Source of the DNA: Anomaloglossus baeobatrachus
Lineage: Eukaryota > Chordata > Amphibia > Anura > Aromobatidae
NCBI RefSeq assembly: GCF_048569485.1
Contig: NC_134358.1
Span: 548,815,597 to 548,879,596, forward strand
Direction: 5' to 3'
DNA length: 64,000 nt
How positions within the stretch are numbered: the stretch's first letter is position 1; every line of letters starts with the position of its first letter. The notes below the pieces were generated by a model that ran no database searches, was not told the origin of the DNA, and was given only the letters and a program-made list of their open reading frames with translations. A program made the position numbers and the translations under genes. Below are positions 61,395-64,000 of the stretch, in pieces.

Positions 61395-62578
61395 TCTTCT
61401 TTGTGTTTATCTTCAAGCATAGCCAGTGCCTCCTCTCTGTGTTTATCCTCCAGCATAGCCTGTGTCTCCTCCGTGTTCATCTTCCAGCATAGCCTGTGCC
61501 TCCTCTCTGTGTATATCTTCCAGCATAGCCTGTGCCTTCTCTCTGTGTATATCTTCCAGCATAGCCTGTGCCTTCTCTCTGTGTATATCTTCCAGCATAG
61601 CCTGTGCATCCTCTCTGTGTATATCTTCCAGCATAGCCTGTGCATCCTCTCTGTGTATATCTTCCAGCATAGCCAGTGCCTCCTTTCTGTGTATATCTTC
61701 CAGCATAGCCTGTGCATCTTCTCTGTTTTTATCTTCCAGCATAGCCTGTGCCTCTTCTGTGTATATCTTCCAGCATAGCCTGTGCCTCCTCTCTGTGTAT
61801 ATCTTCCAGCATAGCCTGTGCCTCTTCTGTGTATATCTTCCAGCATAGCCTGTGCCTCTTCTGTGTATATCTTCCAGCATAGCCTGTGCCTCCTCTCCTT
61901 GTTTATCTTCCAGCATAGCCTGTGCCTCCTCTCTGTGTATATCTTCCAGCATAGCCTGTGCCTCCTCTCCTTGTTTATCTTCCAGCATAGCCTGTGCCTC
62001 CTCTGTGTATATCTTCCAGCATAGCCTGTGCCTCCTCTGTGTATATCTTCCAGCATAGCCTGTGCCTCCTCTGTGTATATCTTCCAGCATAGCCTGTGCC
62101 TCCTCTCTGTGTATATCTTCCAGCACAGCCTGTGCCTCCTCTCCTTGTTTATTTTCCAGCATAGCCTGTGCCTCCTTTCCGTATATATCTTCCATCAAAG
62201 CCTGTGCCTCCTCTCTGTGTATATCTTCCAGCATAGCCTATGCCTCCTCTCTGTGTATATCTTCCAGCATAGCCTGTGCCTCCTCTCTGTGTATATCTTC
62301 CAGCATAGCCTGTGCCTCCTCTCCTTGTTTATCTTCCAGCATAGCCTGTGCCTCCTTTCCGTGTATATCTTCCATCAAAGCCTGTGCCTCCTCTCTGTGT
62401 ATATCTTCCAGCATAGCCTGTGCCTCCTCTCTATTTATATCTTTCAGCATAGTCTGTGCCTCCTCTGTGTATATCTTCCCGCATAGCCTGTGCCTCCTCT
62501 CTGTGTATATCTTCCAGCATAGCCTGTGCCTCCTCTCTGTGTTTATCCTCCAGCATAGCCTGTGCCTCCTCTCAGCTT
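61395..62578. repeat. 36-bp minisatellite in intron 6
   Basis: About 33 units of CAGCATAGCCTGTGCCTCCT followed by CTCTGTGTATATCTTC, with 33-34-bp variants and a higher-order block that repeats at 62100-62230 and 62300-62430 (TTCCATCAAAGCC variant). The minus frame gives an EDIHREEAQAML repeat, which I regard as an artefact. Confidence 0.95.
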
Positions 62579-63398
62579 CACAATTTGTGGGTGTATATTT
62601 GTATACGAGGACGCTCGTGCCGTACAGTGACTCTCAGCTAAATGGCTCGGGTAACGAGTTCCGTTTCTCCCCGACGCCTGTTTCTTATTTTCGCTCCTGT
62701 TACTCGCTGTACTGTAGGCGCTGCCCCGGAGGTGTCATCCAGAACCTCTCCTGGCGGTAACGGTGACTGTAATTACAGCCGTGCTCTCCTCGTAGTGCTA
62801 CAAATATATATTTCTTCTCACATTTCCTCAATTCCATTGTATTTTCCACCAAGAAATTCAATAAATTGTCACGTTCAGCTGAGCTGAAAATACCAGACGT
62901 CTCGGGAAGAAATTCCGCTCCTTAAAGAGAAGTTGTCTTGAAGACTGGCATTGATTCTCACTGAACTTGGTGCCAGATGTGAAGCCCCTTCTGCAGTGCC
63001 GGGCAGGAATAGGAAGCCCCCGCTGCAACTTTTTGATTTTTTTAATTTCCATCCCATTCTCAAAATCTCTGCTTTCTTTCATTCTGATTTATATTTAGAA
63101 GCTACTAATCCACTGTAAATTGCAAAGTTTTGCTAAAATAATGCAAATAATATATTTGTGTCCCGCCCCCGAGGAACACAAATCTCTTCTATCACAGAGG
63201 TTTTTCCATAATGTGTCACTTTCCGCACGCGGGTCCTGGCTGTATACCTTGCAGATTATTGCAACAGACTAAATCCTCGTGAATGAAAGACTGTGTGGCT
63301 GACCGCTCCCCCTCCCCAATATCCATGCACATGCAGCTTGGCCTAGTGTGCATATGTTTTCAGTAGGAAGAGGGGAATTAGCTGCTGCCAGACATGTA
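62579..63398. other. Intron 6 sequence, nothing recognised
   Basis: No exon or repeat was recognised. Confidence 0.4.
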
Positions 63399-63520
63399 CC
63401 GTATTTTTCGTTTTATAAGACGCACCAGATTATAAGACGCACCTCAAATTTAGAGATAAACAAAGGTAAAAATAAAAATGGGGTCCGTCTTATACTCCGG
63501 TGTTGTTGTCTTACCGGAGG
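63399..63520 (+). mobile_element. TATTTTTCG...ATAAGACGCACC repeat end
   Basis: ACCGTATTTTTCGTTTTATA followed by AGACGCACCAGATTATAAGA resembles a MITE end common in fish and frogs. The other end is not in the window. A hairpin GCGCATGCGCAGATGGAGCT with AGCTCCATCTGCGCACGCGC lies at 63690-63742. Confidence 0.45.
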
Positions 63521-63851
63521 GGGGCAGCAGTGGTGAAGCGGGGTCAGAGGTTGTGCTGGCAGCGGCGTCGGTGGCGTCAGCAGCGGCGGGGCAGTGGCGG
63601 CAGCAGGGGCGGCTGGTCAGTGGTGCAGCAGGCTGGTGCGGTGAGTGTCCCAGTCTGTCTGCAGTCCCAGTTCAAATGATGGCGCCTGGAGCAGCGCATG
63701 CGCAGATGGAGCTCTCATCCAAGAGCTCCATCTGCGCACGCGCTGACTCCCGGCGCCATAATTTTAAGCTGCAACCGCGGACATACTGGGACACCCACCG
63801 CACAGCCACCCACCCGCACGCCCAGAGTGACAGCCAGCAGGCCACCCACCC

Positions 63852-64000
63852 GCACAGAGAGGCAGCCGGCCTCCAGGACAGAGAGGCAGCCGGCCTCCAG
63901 GACAGAGAGGCAGCCGGCCTCCAGGACAGAGAGGCAGCCGGCCTCCAGGACAGAGAGGCAGCCGGCCTCCAGGACAGAGGGGCAGCCGGCCTCCAGGACA
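63852..64000. repeat. 24-bp tandem repeat at window end
   Basis: Six units of GACAGAGAGGCAGCCGGCCT followed by CCAG, running off the window edge. Confidence 0.92.

Noticed and set aside
61443-62234. 263-codon minus frame with EDIHREEAQAML repeats resembling a coiled coil
   Set aside because: 36-bp minisatellite; both strands are open and the frame drifts at 33-34-bp variant units.
60067-64000. vps50 exon 7
   Set aside because: No stretch encoding a HLNIAKEGF-like sequence after a plausible acceptor was found.

Overview
This is a vertebrate nuclear window, almost certainly from a frog with a large, repeat-rich genome. It carries six short, correctly spliced coding exons of one gene on the + strand, scattered over 47 kb. 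The intervening and flanking DNA is dominated by families I associate with anuran genomes: T2-like MITEs with TTAAAGGGA ends, Tc1/mariner transposons, TTA-flanked PIF/Harbinger-like MITEs, a tRNA-derived SINE with a gcgctatataaat-type tail, solo LTRs, Penelope/hammerhead-type elements, and many minisatellites. The family-to-clade link is from memory; no search was run.

The gene is vps50 (CCDC132, syndetin), the subunit specific to the EARP endosomal recycling tether (with VPS51, VPS52 and VPS53). Exons lie at 12624-12656, 18829-18897, 33127-33249, 36458-36529, 43853-43906 and 59996-60066. They splice in one frame to residues 1-140 of a protein that is about 960 residues in human. Introns 1-5 are phase 0 and intron 6 is phase 2; the remaining exons lie beyond 64000. 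The upstream 250 bp carries two ZNF143/Staf-type motifs in opposite orientation and an M-box/CLEAR-like E-box. No other host gene was recognised.

Layout. 1-12.3 kb (upstream): four same-strand solo LTRs with 4-bp target duplications, a Tc1 element split by one of them, GATA arrays, a Helitron/Helentron-like repeat and T2-like MITEs. Intron 1 (12.66-18.83 kb): a C-rich minisatellite, TTA-flanked MITE, 33-bp minisatellite and a large inverted-repeat element. Intron 2 (18.9-33.1 kb): an 86/97-bp tandem array, GA-rich tract, a large palindrome containing a nearly intact Tc1 transposase gene, a 1.9-kb Harbinger-like element inside a degenerate tandem array, and G-rich 26-bp and 25-bp minisatellites sharing a core. 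Intron 3: a 35-37-bp array split by a Penelope-like element with a hammerhead ribozyme motif. Intron 4: a 1.6-kb GATA-type array, Tc1 remnants and a 34-bp minisatellite. Intron 5: two SINEs with amplified A-box heads, a 41-bp minisatellite split by a 536-bp element with identical terminal direct repeats, palindromic MITEs, an L2-like LINE tail and another hammerhead-like inverted-repeat element. Intron 6 (start): a Harbinger-like MITE with alternating palindromic units and a 36-bp minisatellite.

Most interesting leads: hammerhead-like motifs at about 4.1 and 36.0 kb (and a degraded one at 59.0 kb); the 536-bp direct-repeat insert at 49 kb; the SINEs with tandem A-boxes; and the nested insertions that date elements relative to each other. 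Long ORFs across the window are almost all reading frames through simple repeats, not genes.
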